DNA of 64,000 bases from Massilia sp. TS11 (GTDB lineage Bacteria > Pseudomonadota > Gammaproteobacteria > Burkholderiales > Burkholderiaceae_D): assembly GCF_022012445.1 (NCBI RefSeq), contig NZ_JAKLTS010000004.1, positions 1-64,000 on the forward strand, in the 5' to 3' direction. Below are positions 28,129-36,672 of the stretch, in pieces. The notes below the pieces were generated by a model. It had not been told where the DNA came from, did not search any database, and saw only the letters and a program-made list of their open reading frames with translations. The translations under genes and the position numbers were made by a program. Positions within the stretch are counted from its first letter, which is position 1, and the number at the start of each line of letters is the position of its first letter.

Positions 28129-28147
28129 AACCTAGTATTTCTGATAG
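28129..28147 (+). promoter_or_regulatory. Candidate lux-box-like motif upstream of luxI
   Basis: AACCTAG, six bases, TGATAG, within an imperfect dyad (AACCTA versus TAGTTT). It lies about 60 bp upstream of the luxI start. The same split motif occurs at 49455-49473 next to the eCIS cargo gene. A LuxR-binding role is inferred. Confidence 0.4.
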
Positions 28148-28206
28148 TTTCGAAAATATGCGTCATGCATAAACATGGAATTCCCGCTAACGCATGTGGA
28201 GTTACC

Positions 28207-28788
28207 ATGAGCCTGCACATCGAAATTGCCCCACGCCGTCAATTCAGCCAGCCGGACCTGTGGGCCATGCACCGGCTGCGCGCCAAAGTCTTCCGGGATC
28301 GTATGGGCTGGGACGTGCCGATCATGAGCGGCATGGAAATTGACGGCTACGACGCCATCGATCCCTACTACATGCTGATGCGCGCCGATAACCATGTCAT
28401 CTGCGGCTGCTGGCGTCTGCTGCCGACCGAGGGACCGTATATGCTGAAGGACACTTTCCCGTCCTTGCTGCATGGGCAAGCGGCGCCCTGCCATCCCACA
28501 GTCTGGGAACTGAGCCGCTTCGCCATCGAGACGGGCGAGGCTCAGACGTTCGGCTTCTCCGAACTGGCCCTGCAATCGATCGGCGAGATCATCGATTATG
28601 GCTACCGCGCGGCCATCTCCCAATATGTCACCGTCACCACTACGGCCATCGAACGCATGTTGCGTCGCGCCGGTCTGGTCATCGAACGCTTTGGGCCGCC
28701 GCAGCAGATCGGTGTCGAGCGCGCGGTCGCGTTGATGGTGGACATCCCGGCCTCGCACACGGCCCTTCACTCTGGCTGGGCCTCATGA
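28207..28788 (+). CDS. LuxI-family acyl-homoserine-lactone synthase
   Basis: A 193-aa enzyme that makes an acyl-homoserine lactone from S-adenosylmethionine and an acyl carrier. Conserved residues are in place: R25, F29, W35, E44, D46, D49, R70, E101 and R104 (in RAKVFRDRMGW, GMEIDGYD, GCWRL and WELSRFAI). The ATG at 28207 has GGAG just upstream; in-frame codons further upstream are non-homologous. Its stop overlaps the ATG of the next gene (ATGA), indicating co-translation. The acyl chain cannot be predicted. Confidence 0.95.
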   Translation: MSLHIEIAPRRQFSQPDLWAMHRLRAKVFRDRMGWDVPIMSGMEIDGYDAIDPYYMLMRADNHVICGCWRLLPTEGPYMLKDTFPSLLHGQAAPCHPTVWELSRFAIETGEAQTFGFSELALQSIGEIIDYGYRAAISQYVTVTTTAIERMLRRAGLVIERFGPPQQIGVERAVALMVDIPASHTALHSGWAS

Positions 28789-29036
28789 AGCGTGCACCGC
28801 GTACGCTCACGCCGGCCTTGCAGCACGGCACATCCGACAAACCAACGAAGCATGGGCCGGGCACTACGCTGGACAACAGTCCACGCCAACAGCGGCAACG
28901 GGCCCTGGCCGCGCAGATCCAGCAAGGCAAGCCGGGCGCCGCAGCGGCCAGGAAGGAACTCGCGCTGCTGAACGCCGCCCTCGCCGAGGAAGAGGAAGAA
29001 CAACGCAAGCTCAAAGAAAAACAAAAATCTCGCTGA
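28785..29036 (+). CDS. Small charged protein coupled to luxI, with eCIS-cargo-like motif
   Basis: An 83-aa protein translationally coupled to luxI by a 4-bp overlap. The first half is basic and unstructured. LDNSPRQQRQRALAAQIQ (about residues 29-46) resembles segments near the N-termini of the two eCIS cargo proteins (QDSPRQTRMRALRSVVQ and QDSPRMSAQRQAVQ). The C-terminal third is a highly charged helix (LAEEEEEQRKLKEKQKSR). Its 3' end overlaps the end of the convergent eCIS operon by 26 bp. Function unknown; an eCIS-related accessory or remnant is possible. Confidence 0.6.
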   Translation: MKRAPRTLTPALQHGTSDKPTKHGPGTTLDNSPRQQRQRALAAQIQQGKPGAAAARKELALLNAALAEEEEEQRKLKEKQKSR

Positions 29037-29997
29037 TGCCGGGTGCCGCGCCGGCCACCGGACTATCGCCCCGGGCAAACGGCAGACGGATCGCCCCGCC
29101 CGCCCGCGCGCCTGGCTTGGACAGCGTGAACTGCCAATCGAGCGGACGTTCGGCCAGCTCGATCGGGATGGCCGACGTAAATTGCCAGCACGGCGGCTGG
29201 CCGCCCAGACTTGCCGCCTGGAAGACAATCGGCGGCGGCGGGTCGCTGGTGGCGGTGGCCTGGCCCTGCACCTGCCAGCCATCCAGATCGAGCCGCGTAC
29301 AGCTGATCGTGTAGCGCCAGATCGTGGGCCGTGCCTGCAGCTGCCAGGTCCAGCGACCGGCAAACGGGCCGAACAGAGCGAGCGCTCCCCACAGCTTGGC
29401 CTTGGCGCCTTGATAGAGGAAGAAGTCCAGCTGGGCCGCGCCGTCCTGCAGCAGGCGGTAGGCGCCATCGGGCAAGCCGCGCAAGTCGAGCTCGACGGCG
29501 CTCTGCGCCGCGGGCCCGGTCTGCTGCTGCCACACCGTCTGGCCGCGCCGGTCCTCCACGCTCAGCAGCGCAGCCGTGAGCGGCGCCGCCGGCTGCCACA
29601 GAAATTGTGGTGGACGCAGCACACGTGCGCTGGCATCAAACGCGGGCTGCAATTCTGGGCCGGACAAGGCGTTGTCGGCGTAGAACAAGCTGTTTTCCAG
29701 GCTCAGGCCGCTGCTGCTCCCCAGGCTCAGGGCGCCCTGGTCGATGGCGCTGTAATTCAAGAACCAGGCATCGTCGCAACTGAGCAGAAACAGCAGTGGC
29801 GGTCCCTGTTCGAGCGTGGCGGCCAAGGCCGCATCGCGCGCAAACAGCGTGCAGGCGCCGGCTTGCGGCAGGCAGGCGACCCCGCAGCATGCCAGACGCG
29901 CGGCCGTCGCCGCATCGGGCCGCAGCTTCAGGGGCGCCGGCGTGCCGCTCGCAAAATACGTGTGCGAAATCGTCAGGCTGCACCAGGGCGCGGCCAT
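29011..29997 (-). CDS. eCIS operon terminal protein, unknown, 328 aa
   Basis: A 328-aa protein and the last gene of the eCIS operon. The start at 29997 directly follows the stop of the Pvc16-like gene. It is rich in Trp, Phe and aromatic-alternating beta segments (FLLSCDDAWFLNYSAID, WRYTISCTRLDLDGWQVQG), suggesting two or three beta-sandwich domains. No family recognised. A surface, fibre or assembly role is plausible because nothing else in the operon fills those slots except the propeller-like protein. Confidence 0.75.
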   Translation of the reverse strand: MAAPWCSLTISHTYFASGTPAPLKLRPDAATAARLACCGVACLPQAGACTLFARDAALAATLEQGPPLLFLLSCDDAWFLNYSAIDQGALSLGSSSGLSLENSLFYADNALSGPELQPAFDASARVLRPPQFLWQPAAPLTAALLSVEDRRGQTVWQQQTGPAAQSAVELDLRGLPDGAYRLLQDGAAQLDFFLYQGAKAKLWGALALFGPFAGRWTWQLQARPTIWRYTISCTRLDLDGWQVQGQATATSDPPPPIVFQAASLGGQPPCWQFTSAIPIELAERPLDWQFTLSKPGARAGGAIRLPFARGDSPVAGAAPGISEIFVFL

Positions 29998-29998
29998 C

Positions 29999-30568
29999 TC
30001 AGTTCTCCAGCGAGGCCGCCGGCGTCTGCACGGTCGGAATCGCGTTGATCGTCCAGGCATTCTGGACGGTGATCATGCGCAGTTTGTAGACCGCCGAAGG
30101 TAAATAGTTATTGCCCAGAACCGCCCACAAGGTGCTCAATTCAGCCAGGCTGAGACTGACGATTTCCATCGTCAGCTGAGCCATATCGGCAGGAAAGCGC
30201 GCCGAGTTCTGCGGATCGAACAACTGGCGCGCCTGAAAGAAGCCCATGCAGGCGCTCAGCATCTTGAGCGCATTGTCGTAGTTGTTCGGGTAGTTCGCCG
30301 CCACCAGCACGTACAAGTTCAGATACAGCGTCGGGTTGGTCTTGGTATAGGCGCCAGCGGCCCCCGCCACAAAGCCGGTGGAGCCGATCGCGGTCTCACG
30401 TTCGAGGTTGACCAGTGACAGCACCACCCGGTTCTCATTCGGATCGAGACCGCCAGCGGCGGGCGAGGCCACACTGCCCAGCACCGCATGCTTCTCGCCA
30501 CCGCCGAAACTGGCGCTGAGATAGGTATTCAATTCCGTGAGTACGAAACCCAGCGCAGTATCGATCAT
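29999..30568 (-). CDS. eCIS cap / tail terminator protein (Pvc16/Afp16-like, DUF4255)
   Basis: A 189-aa protein matching the DUF4255 (Pvc16 N-terminal) family. It shows the start IDTALGFVLTELNTYL, then RVVLSLVNLERE, LYLNLYVLVAAN and the C-terminal KLRMITVQNA. In Afp and PVC particles this protein caps the tube and sheath and sets the end of tail assembly. It is separated from the upstream propeller-like gene by a hairpin at 30586-30611. Confidence 0.92.
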   Translation of the reverse strand: MIDTALGFVLTELNTYLSASFGGGEKHAVLGSVASPAAGGLDPNENRVVLSLVNLERETAIGSTGFVAGAAGAYTKTNPTLYLNLYVLVAANYPNNYDNALKMLSACMGFFQARQLFDPQNSARFPADMAQLTMEIVSLSLAELSTLWAVLGNNYLPSAVYKLRMITVQNAWTINAIPTVQTPAASLEN

Positions 30569-30585
30569 CGTGTCTCCTCAGGGAT

Positions 30586-30611
30586 GCGGAACGCCGCCGT
30601 CGGCGTTCCGC
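30586..30611 (-). terminator. Intercistronic 11-bp stem hairpin
   Basis: A perfect inverted repeat, GCGGAACGCCG and CGGCGTTCCGC with a 4-nt loop, lies between the stop of the propeller-like gene and the Pvc16-like start. There is no T-run after it, so it may attenuate or process the transcript rather than fully terminate it. Confidence 0.55.
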
Positions 30612-30620
30612 GAAGCGCAA

Positions 30621-31688
30621 TCAGGCCGCTTCGGCCACCGTTTCGTCCTGCACCGGGGCCGGTGCCTGGCTGGCGCCGACCGGTGCCTGGGTTGGCGCCG
30701 GCGTGCCTGCACTCTGGCCACTGCCGCCCGATGCGGCCGGTGCCGGCGGCGGCGCCGCAGTCACCAGGGTCCAGCTCGCGTAGGGCGTCGAGCTCCAGGC
30801 AATCAACACGTCGCCGCTGCGCGCCGTAATGCCGTTCGCCGGATCGCCCGTCAGATCGGTAATGGTGAACGGCGGCACATTGGTGATCTTGGTCAGCGCC
30901 GCGCTGCACGAGCCAGCCGCGGCCGTGGTCCCGGCCTGATATTTCAGGCTGGTCAGCGTGAACAGCTGGTTCTCGCCATACAGCACGAAACCATTCGCGT
31001 AGTTGCCGCACAGGTTCTGCACGGCCACACGTGCCGTCGGCAGGCTGGTGCCGGCCGAGGTCACCGGCACCCACGAACAGGCACAGCCGGCGCCGCCAAA
31101 ATACAGGCTGGACGGGCCGCTGCCGTTGCTCAGCGTCAGCAGCACACCGGCCGTCGGATCACCCGCCATATCAGTCACCTTGCCGGGCGCCGGCAGCTGG
31201 GCCAAGGGCACCCACTCGTTGGCGCTGGTACCGCTGAAGCACCAGGCATAGATGTTGGTGCCGTCGGTCACGACCAGACCGTTCATCAGATCACCGCACA
31301 TGGCGACGATGTTGCTCATGCCGGCAGGCGCGGCCAGCTTGTTCCATACCGCGCCCGTCACGCCCACCCCGGTCAGGAAATAGATGCTCTTGGTGTCGGC
31401 CACGGCCACGCCATTGGTCAGATCGCCGACCAGATGCACGGGCGTCAGCCCTTTCGGCATCGCGCTCGAGGCGGTGCCCACCGGTGCGGCCGCCGTAAAG
31501 CTCTGCAGGGCGCCGCCGATCAGCGCGGCGACCCCATTGACGGCCGGCGGCTTGGGGCCGGCGAAGGTGCCGGTGATGGTGCTCGGCGTGACCGCGGCGC
31601 CAGCACTGGCGGGCGCCGGTGTCGGGGCGGCAGACGGCGTGCCATTCTGGTTTGGCGGATTGCCTTGCGATTTAGCTGGAATTGCCAT
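30621..31688 (-). CDS. Beta-propeller-like repeat protein in eCIS operon (fibre candidate)
   Basis: A 355-aa protein with Pro/Ala/Thr-rich ends flanking about five repeats of roughly 45-50 residues (about 85-310). Each repeat carries a G-D/N-x2-x-G-hydrophobic core followed by a beta-strand and an aromatic: GDLTNGVAVAD, GDLMNGLVVTD, GDPTAGVLLT, GNYANGFVLYG, GDPANGITAR. Such repeats fold as lectin-like beta-propellers. It lies where Afp and PVC loci may carry fibre genes, but it has no phage-fibre similarity. Recognition of cells or glycans is an inference. GGAGGAG precedes the ATG. Confidence 0.75.
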   Translation of the reverse strand: MAIPAKSQGNPPNQNGTPSAAPTPAPASAGAAVTPSTITGTFAGPKPPAVNGVAALIGGALQSFTAAAPVGTASSAMPKGLTPVHLVGDLTNGVAVADTKSIYFLTGVGVTGAVWNKLAAPAGMSNIVAMCGDLMNGLVVTDGTNIYAWCFSGTSANEWVPLAQLPAPGKVTDMAGDPTAGVLLTLSNGSGPSSLYFGGAGCACSWVPVTSAGTSLPTARVAVQNLCGNYANGFVLYGENQLFTLTSLKYQAGTTAAAGSCSAALTKITNVPPFTITDLTGDPANGITARSGDVLIAWSSTPYASWTLVTAAPPPAPAASGGSGQSAGTPAPTQAPVGASQAPAPVQDETVAEAA

Positions 31689-31735
31689 GTTGCTCCTCCT
31701 TGGTGAGTACTACGGGGTCAGAAAAACATCGTGCT

Positions 31736-33085
31736 TCAAATCAGCCGTCCTTCCTTGCGCAGCTCGCGCTCCAGCCCCAGGCGCAGATCGGCCTGACACA
31801 AAGACTGGTCGCCACGGCGGAGCGCCGCCTGCAGGGCGTGGCGCAGGATATTGCCCACCATGCCGCCGCTGATTTCGTACTTGTCGGCCAACTGCACCAG
31901 GTCGACATCGGGACCGAGCCGGCTGCCGTCGCCGCAGGCCTGGCGCCACAGACGCAGCCTTTCCTCGGCCTCGGGCGCGGCGAAATAGATGGCCGCCTGA
32001 AAGCGGCGCGCAAAGGCCTCGTCCAGATTCGACTTGAGATTGGTGGCCAAAATGGCGATGCCGGGAAAGTCCTCGATCCGCTGCAGCAGATAGGCCACTT
32101 CCTGGTTGGCGTAGCGGTCATTCGCGCTCTGGGTGGCGCCGCGTTTGCCGAACAGGGCATCGGCCTCGTCAAAGAACAGAATCCAGTCCTCGTGCTCGGC
32201 CTGGGCGAACAGGCGGCCGAGATTCTTTTCCGTCTCGCCGATGTACTTGGAAACCACCTGCGACAGGTCGATCCGGTACACGGCCCGCCCGCTGCGCTTG
32301 CCCAGCAGACAGGCGGTCAGCGTCTTGCCGGTGCCCGGCGGCCCGTAGAACAGAATCCGCAGGCCGGGCCGCAGGTGCTTGCCCAGGCCCCAGGCTTCGG
32401 TCAGCGTGGCGCCCTGTTCGATCCAGGCATGCACCTCCTCGAGCGCCTCGGCCAGGCTGGGCGGGGTCACCAGATCATCCCAGCTCAGCGCGCTTTCCAG
32501 CCGCCTGGCCGGGAACTCGGCGCCAAAGACTGGAGCATACGGCGCGCCGGTGGTCAAGGCGTGCAGGCGTGCCGGCGGCACCCGCAGTATGCTGGTGAAC
32601 AGGCCGCCACTGCCGGGCTCCAGCTCAAGCAAGCGTGCGCGGCTGAACCGATGATCGGGTTCGAACAGACGCGCCAGCTGCAGGCGTTCGGCCAAGCGCT
32701 CGCCGGCCAGCACGAAGGCGGCCGTTTCCAGGGTCGGCTGGAATACGCCATGCGCCCCGCCCACGCCGCCAAACTCGGTGAAACTGCGCTCGGTGTTGAC
32801 GTTCTTGATCAGGAAGGGATCGAGCAGCTGCGGGCGCAGATGACCAAGCATGGCCAGCATCAGCACAAAACGCTCGGCAAATCCGAGGCCATGGGCGTGC
32901 ACGGTCTCGGCGTAGCTGCCGGGCGCCGTGGCCAGGGGCGGCGGCGTCAGCGCATAGACGCTGTCGACAGCGCAGGCCTGCTCGAAGTACAGGCGGATGC
33001 CGGCATCGATCACCGAGGCGGCCCAGGCCAGCTCGGCCTCGAGCACGGCCGCGTTGTCCTGCAGTGGCGGATGCGTGTCTCTCAT
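31736..33085 (-). CDS. eCIS AAA+ ATPase (Pvc15/Afp15-like)
   Basis: A 449-aa protein. An N-terminal helical domain (about 1-215) is followed by an AAA+ module with Walker A YGPPGTGKT (about 247-255), Walker B ILFFDEADALF (about 300-310), sensor ILATNLKSN and an Arg-finger region (FARRFQAAI). This is the only ATPase of the locus, matching the Afp15/Pvc15 role in particle assembly or cargo loading rather than sheath recycling. It overlaps the tape-measure gene by 4 bp. Confidence 0.95.
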   Translation of the reverse strand: MRDTHPPLQDNAAVLEAELAWAASVIDAGIRLYFEQACAVDSVYALTPPPLATAPGSYAETVHAHGLGFAERFVLMLAMLGHLRPQLLDPFLIKNVNTERSFTEFGGVGGAHGVFQPTLETAAFVLAGERLAERLQLARLFEPDHRFSRARLLELEPGSGGLFTSILRVPPARLHALTTGAPYAPVFGAEFPARRLESALSWDDLVTPPSLAEALEEVHAWIEQGATLTEAWGLGKHLRPGLRILFYGPPGTGKTLTACLLGKRSGRAVYRIDLSQVVSKYIGETEKNLGRLFAQAEHEDWILFFDEADALFGKRGATQSANDRYANQEVAYLLQRIEDFPGIAILATNLKSNLDEAFARRFQAAIYFAAPEAEERLRLWRQACGDGSRLGPDVDLVQLADKYEISGGMVGNILRHALQAALRRGDQSLCQADLRLGLERELRKEGRLI

Positions 33086-36000
33086 TTCCAGCTCACCCAC
33101 ACGATGTCCTTCATCCACGACAAGCGGACCGTGCCCAGCGCCCACGGTAAGGTCGTCAACAGCACGTCAAACGGGCGCTCCGGCACGCGCACATGCCAGT
33201 TGCCGTCCTTGCGGCGTAATTCACCGGCGCGTTGCAGAAAGGTCTGCTGCAGGCCCTCCGGACTGGTATTGCCGAGCCGGCCCCAGTGCGCGATGACGGC
33301 CGCCAGCATCTCCTCGCACAGCCTGCGTTCATCCTCGCTCGGCCCGTCGCACGGCAGCAGCGCAGTCTCCAGCGCCAGACCGCACAACAGCTTGGGCAAG
33401 GCCAGCTCCTCTTCGCAGCTGCTCCAGCGGCCCCAGACCAGGTAGTCGAGCAGGTGCACGGCGCGCATCTGGGCCGCCTCGTCGCGGAAGGCCGCGCCGG
33501 CGGTCAGCCCCAGGCGCGCAAACAAATGGCCGAAGAATGGCCAGAGCAGCACCATGCCGGCATTCGCCAGCTGGATCGGCACCTCCTCCGCCAGCGGCGC
33601 GGGCGGCAGGCGCGGCGCTGCTGGCGGCGGCCGCTGCTCCAAATGCGCCAGCAGGCGCTGTGCCGCCCTGCCCTCCGCCGCAGCCAGTTGCCCCGCCCGG
33701 CGCCGCCAATCGGCCAGCAGGCGCGGCCAATCGAGTAGCGCCTCCTGCCACGCGCGCCGCCCCACCGCCTGCAGCCAGGCGGCCAGTTCGGGACGGCGCC
33801 GGCCGGGCCCGAGTTGGCGCAGCAGTTCCACATCCAGCAGCTGCAGCCAGAAATCGGCGGCGACGCGCGGCGCCAGCGCGGCCAGACTACTCGCCATGGC
33901 GGCGCGCCACCACAGCAGCGGGCCAGCCCGCTGCCCCAGCAGACTGCGCAAAATCTGCGCGCGCAGCGCGGGTGGCAGCAGGTGCGCCAGGCGTTCACGC
34001 TCCAGCGGGCGGGCCAATGCCGCACGCAGCACGGCCAGGAAGACGGCCGGGTGGTCCGCCAGCGCCGCCGCCACGCGGGCCAACAGCGTGCCGGTCTCCG
34101 GCGCCTCGCGCCAACGCGCGCGCCAGGCGCTCGGGCCCAGTCGCAGCAGGCGCTCAAGCGCCTCGGCCAGTACGCGAGCCGGTGCTTGGTCCGGCCAGCG
34201 CCGCTCTTGTGCAGGGGCGCTCGGTGGTGGCGGCAGCGCGAGGCCGGCGCGGCGCAGCTGGGTCTCACACAAATCGGCCAGGGCCGCGAAACGCGGATCG
34301 GTGCACCGGGCCGCGGCGACACGCCACAGACGGCGCCAATAGGCGCTGGCCGCGCCCGCGCGACGCGCACCGAAGGCCGTCAGCACATCATGCAGCGCGG
34401 GCGCCGGGGTCCGCTGCGCGAGCACAGCCAGCATCGCGCCCCAATCGGCCGCGCCATCGCCGCCCGCCTCCAGCAAGGTGGCGAGCGCACCGGCCCAGTC
34501 GGGCGCCAGTTGGGCCAGCAGAGTTCGCAGTGATGTCAATGGCAGATAATCGGCCAGCCGCTGTGCGAGCTGGCCGTCGGCGTCGGCGCGCAGCGCAGCC
34601 AGCACGGCGGCGGGCGGCGCCAGCCTGGGTCCGTCGGCCAGCACCTGTCGCCACTGGGCGCCGCCGGGATTGCCGCTGGCCAGGAAATCCCAACCCGGCA
34701 CGGCCTGCACCTGCGCCTCCTGCAGCGAGCGCAGAACGGCTGGCAGCTGGCGGTCCTGGGCGGCCAGGATCCGCCCGCTGGCAGCCGCCGCCAGGGTGCC
34801 CAGCAGATCGGCATAGGCCAGACCGTGGCGGCGCGCCAGCTGGCGCACCAGATGGTCCACGTAGCTGCGATCATTGAACCAGGAGCCGCGCTCCAGCACC
34901 AGGCTGCGGACGGCGAATTCGCGCACCGCACGCGCCATCCCGGCCGTTGGCGTGCCTGCGACAGCGCCGCCGACTGGCGCGGGCGCGGCGGCCTCGCTCC
35001 GGCTGGATCCGAGCCATTGCGCATGCAGCGACAGCAGCAAGGCGGCCAGCGCTTGTTCGGCCAGCGCCGCCTGTGCCAGGCTGCCGCCTTCGCGCGCCAG
35101 TTCGGCCAGCACCCGGTGCACATCCAGCCCCTGGCGCCGCGCCAGCCGCCGCACCAGTTCGCGCAGGGCCGCGCGTGTCGGCAGGCGTCCCGGCGCCACG
35201 CGCGCCAGCAGGCCACGCGCCATCTGCCGCTGCGCGGTCTCCTCGCGGCCATCGGCCGGCTGCTCGCGCTGCAGTTCCTCAAGCACGCGCGCAAGGCGCG
35301 GGCGCCGTCCCGCCGCATGCTGCCATTGCGGCGCGGTGCACAGCGCATCGAGCCAGTCGCGATAGCGGCGCCCGGTGGCAGCCGCAGTGCTTTCGATCAG
35401 GCGCCGCACGAAAGCGCGCGTATTGAAATGCGAGCCGCGCTCCACCAGCAGAATCTGCAGCACCAGCCCCCACAGGCGCAGGCCGAAGCGGCGTCCGTCC
35501 TCCTGCGCCAGGCGCTGTCTGTCCTGGGCGGCCTGCACGGCATCGACGGTGCCGAGCACCCACTCGTCCTGCTCCGGTTCCAGCACCCGCACCACCGCGC
35601 GCAGCCGCTGCGCGCCCGCCTGCATGGCGAGCCGCGTCCGCACGGATTCGTGCTGGCCCAGGCTGCGCAGCAGCTCGCGCAGTGCATCGGGCTGCTCGGC
35701 GATGGCGCGCTCGAGCAGATCGCCCAGGCCTAGCAGGCTGACGCCCGCCTCGGCCGGGGCCAGCACACCGTGCCAGAGCACATGCGACAAGGCTGCCAGC
35801 GGCGTGGACGGCGGCGCTGCGGTGAGCTCGGCCTCGGGCACCAGCGCGCCATACAAATCCTGCAGCAGCACCGGCAAACTCAGGCCGCGCGCCTGCGGCA
35901 GGCCGGGGCGCGCGGCGACGGCCACCAGCGCGCCCAGCAGATCACGGTAGCTGATCCGGTAGCGGCTCGCGATGCCGGCCAGGACGTGCGCCGCCAGGGC

Positions 36001-36669
36001 CCGCGTATTGAAGTAGGAACCGCGCTCGAGCAGCAGGTAGCTGAAGACAAATTCCCATACTGCCAGCGCGAATTCGGCACGCCCCGCTGCGACCAGTGGC
36101 CGCTGCCGGTGCGCCGCCACCACCTCCGTCACGACGGCCAGCACGGTTGCTGCCTGTTCCGGCTCCAGGCAATCCAGCACTCCCGCCAGCAGCGCTGGCG
36201 CCAGCATGGCCAGCCGGCGCCGGACCGCGAACTGGCGCCCGTGCCGGCGCAGCAGCGCGGCCGCGTCGGGCAGCGCCAGAGCGGCCCGCAACAGCGCGGC
36301 CAGCTCCTGTACCGGCGCGCCATGCAGCCAGGCCGCAAAGCGCGTCAGGGGTTCCGGTTCGGCCGCCACCAGCTGCGCAGCCTCGCGTTGCAGGCCCCGC
36401 TGACCAAGCAGGAAGCTGCGCATGGCCGCTTCAATGCGTGGCCCGAGTTCGTGCTCCATGCGGTCAAGACACACCTGGCCCAGATCGAGCACGATGCTGG
36501 AGTAGCGCTGCGCCGTCTCGGTTACGGGCTGCGCCGCAACGGCGGCATCCAGCGACTCGGCCAGCGCCGCCCGTGCGAAGCGGCTCACCGCCTCCTGGGC
36601 GGCACGCGCCAGCAGCACGTTGGGCGTGTCCAGTTCGAAGACGGTTCGACCTATGACGCTCATCGCCAT
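33082..36669 (-). CDS. eCIS tape measure protein
   Basis: A 1195-aa, strongly helical, Ala/Leu/Arg-rich protein. The C-terminal about 170 residues carry the conserved block of contractile injection system tape measure proteins: NAGMVLLWPFFGHLF, RAVHLLDYLVWG, LPKLLCGLALE, then HWGRLGNTSPEGL and LTTLPWALG. The upstream part contains several internal repeats of a VLERGS(H/Y/W)FN(T/D)RA-like motif, typical of this family. It sets tube length, and its size suggests a long particle. It overlaps the ATPase gene downstream. Confidence 0.9.
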   Translation of the reverse strand: MAMSVIGRTVFELDTPNVLLARAAQEAVSRFARAALAESLDAAVAAQPVTETAQRYSSIVLDLGQVCLDRMEHELGPRIEAAMRSFLLGQRGLQREAAQLVAAEPEPLTRFAAWLHGAPVQELAALLRAALALPDAAALLRRHGRQFAVRRRLAMLAPALLAGVLDCLEPEQAATVLAVVTEVVAAHRQRPLVAAGRAEFALAVWEFVFSYLLLERGSYFNTRALAAHVLAGIASRYRISYRDLLGALVAVAARPGLPQARGLSLPVLLQDLYGALVPEAELTAAPPSTPLAALSHVLWHGVLAPAEAGVSLLGLGDLLERAIAEQPDALRELLRSLGQHESVRTRLAMQAGAQRLRAVVRVLEPEQDEWVLGTVDAVQAAQDRQRLAQEDGRRFGLRLWGLVLQILLVERGSHFNTRAFVRRLIESTAAATGRRYRDWLDALCTAPQWQHAAGRRPRLARVLEELQREQPADGREETAQRQMARGLLARVAPGRLPTRAALRELVRRLARRQGLDVHRVLAELAREGGSLAQAALAEQALAALLLSLHAQWLGSSRSEAAAPAPVGGAVAGTPTAGMARAVREFAVRSLVLERGSWFNDRSYVDHLVRQLARRHGLAYADLLGTLAAAASGRILAAQDRQLPAVLRSLQEAQVQAVPGWDFLASGNPGGAQWRQVLADGPRLAPPAAVLAALRADADGQLAQRLADYLPLTSLRTLLAQLAPDWAGALATLLEAGGDGAADWGAMLAVLAQRTPAPALHDVLTAFGARRAGAASAYWRRLWRVAAARCTDPRFAALADLCETQLRRAGLALPPPPSAPAQERRWPDQAPARVLAEALERLLRLGPSAWRARWREAPETGTLLARVAAALADHPAVFLAVLRAALARPLERERLAHLLPPALRAQILRSLLGQRAGPLLWWRAAMASSLAALAPRVAADFWLQLLDVELLRQLGPGRRRPELAAWLQAVGRRAWQEALLDWPRLLADWRRRAGQLAAAEGRAAQRLLAHLEQRPPPAAPRLPPAPLAEEVPIQLANAGMVLLWPFFGHLFARLGLTAGAAFRDEAAQMRAVHLLDYLVWGRWSSCEEELALPKLLCGLALETALLPCDGPSEDERRLCEEMLAAVIAHWGRLGNTSPEGLQQTFLQRAGELRRKDGNWHVRVPERPFDVLLTTLPWALGTVRLSWMKDIVWVSWK

Positions 36670-36672
36670 GGC

